Source: Methyloprofundus sp.
Lineage (GTDB): Bacteria; Pseudomonadota; Gammaproteobacteria; Methylococcales; Methylomonadaceae
Reading direction: 5' to 3'
NCBI GenBank assembly: GCA_030619185.1
Contig: JAUXBW010000008.1
Span: forward strand, 1-15,183
Length of the DNA stretch: 15,183 nt
Made by a program: the position numbers and the translations under genes. The notes beneath the pieces were generated by a model that saw only the letters and a list, made by a program, of their open reading frames with translations, was not told the DNA's origin and made no database searches. Positions 14,466 to 15,183 of this stretch are shown here, in pieces (positions within the stretch are counted from its first letter, which is position 1; every line of letters begins with the position of its first letter).

Positions 14466-15183
14466 ATGAGTAATACCTATAACGCAGCAGCTATTGAAGT
14501 TTTAAGTGGCTTAGACCCCGTACGCAAACGTCCAGGCATGTATACTGACACCACCCGCCCTAATCATCTGGTTCAGGAAGTCGTTGATAATAGCGTGGAT
14601 GAAGCGGTCGCAGGTCATGCTTCTAGTATAGAGGTTGTTTTACTTAGGGACGGTAGCGTTAAAGTACAAGATGATGGTCGTGGCATGCCCGTCGATATGC
14701 ACCCCGAGCAAAATATGCCGGGAGTCGAAGTTATTTTGACCCAACTGCATGCCGGCGGAAAATTTTCTAATAAAAATTACCAATTCTCAGGTGGCTTACA
14801 TGGTGTTGGGGTATCGGTAGTAAATGCCCTTTCAACGCAGCTAGATATAGAAATCAAGCGTAATGGAAAAATCTACCAGATGCAATTTGCTAATGGAGAA
14901 AAACAAACTGAGCTAAGTGAAATAGGCAGTGTTGGTAAACTCAATACCGGCACCATGGTGCATTTTTTGCCTGATGCCAGCTATTTTGATTCCAGTAAAA
15001 TTTCTGTGCTTAAACTCAAGCATGTGCTCAGAGCAAAAGCAGTGCTTTGTCCAGGTTTAAAAATCAGCTTATCAGTTGAACAAACTGACGAGTCATGGGA
15101 ATGGCATTATCAAAATGGCCTGGAAGAATACCTGCTAGACAGAGTGGGTAATATCGAGTTTTACCCTACCGAACCTTTTATGG
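14466..15183 (+). CDS. parE: DNA topoisomerase IV subunit B, N-terminal part (cut by window edge)
   Basis: ParE is the ATPase subunit of topoisomerase IV, which separates linked daughter chromosomes together with ParC. From the ATG at 14466-14468 the frame stays open for 239 residues to the right edge, out of roughly 630 in the full protein. The GHKL ATPase motifs are complete: EVVDNSVDEA with Glu38, Asp41 and Asn42, DDGRGMP (69-75) and GGLHGVG (109-115). It is ParE rather than GyrB because of MYTDTTRPNHL (25-35) and FSNKNYQFSGGLHGVGVSVVNALS, which match E. coli ParE closely. The B-subunit transducer domain begins near the edge. The start has only a weak ribosome binding site. It is divergent from xseB. 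Confidence 0.95.
   Translation, partial: MSNTYNAAAIEVLSGLDPVRKRPGMYTDTTRPNHLVQEVVDNSVDEAVAGHASSIEVVLLRDGSVKVQDDGRGMPVDMHPEQNMPGVEVILTQLHAGGKFSNKNYQFSGGLHGVGVSVVNALSTQLDIEIKRNGKIYQMQFANGEKQTELSEIGSVGKLNTGTMVHFLPDASYFDSSKISVLKLKHVLRAKAVLCPGLKISLSVEQTDESWEWHYQNGLEEYLLDRVGNIEFYPTEPFM

Overview
The window looks like a chromosomal segment of a gammaproteobacterium of moderate to low GC. The housekeeping proteins (RlmH, YhdE-type Maf, RNase G, TldD, IspA, ParE) closely resemble their Escherichia coli and Pseudomonas counterparts, and the order maf-rng-yhdP-nit-tldD-pmbA is a known gammaproteobacterial arrangement. The REP-like palindromes and the DUF3014 gene would fit a methanotroph such as a member of Methylococcales, but this is a guess and no diagnostic metabolic gene is present.

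Left edge (1-1523): the N-terminal 153 residues of a tyrosine-recombinase-type integrase run off the left end on the minus strand. After about 330 bases without a recognisable gene comes an orphan periplasmic substrate-binding protein.

Plus-strand housekeeping run (1553-11488): rlmH, maf, rng, yhdP, a nitrilase-family amidase (nit), tldD and pmbA. Spacing is tight from rlmH to tldD, including an 8-base maf/rng overlap and a 3-base nit-tldD gap, which suggests one transcription unit. The genes cover 23S rRNA pseudouridine methylation, nucleotide-pool cleaning, RNA processing, envelope lipid transport, metabolite repair and the TldD/TldE peptidase. A 222-base gap with a symmetrical palindromic element separates tldD from pmbA. 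In several relatives yjgA lies at this point.

Right part (11489-15183): a paired REP-like repeat lies between the convergent pmbA and a minus-strand DUF3014 membrane-protein gene. The DUF3014 gene and a ytoQ-family gene diverge from a short promoter region with overlapping -10 boxes. A shared hairpin terminator and a single REP-like unit follow, then the minus-strand xseB-ispA pair (8-base overlap, no dxs next to it). The 5' part of parE diverges from xseB and runs off the right end.

Apart from the integrase and the orphan binding protein, the coding content is ordinary. The most unusual content is in the intergenic spaces: three palindromic repeat loci with different sequences but the same layout (a GGAG/TAGG-like head followed by a hairpin with a CTTTAG or CTTCAG centre). 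I found no CRISPR array, tRNA, rRNA, complete insertion sequence or defence system.
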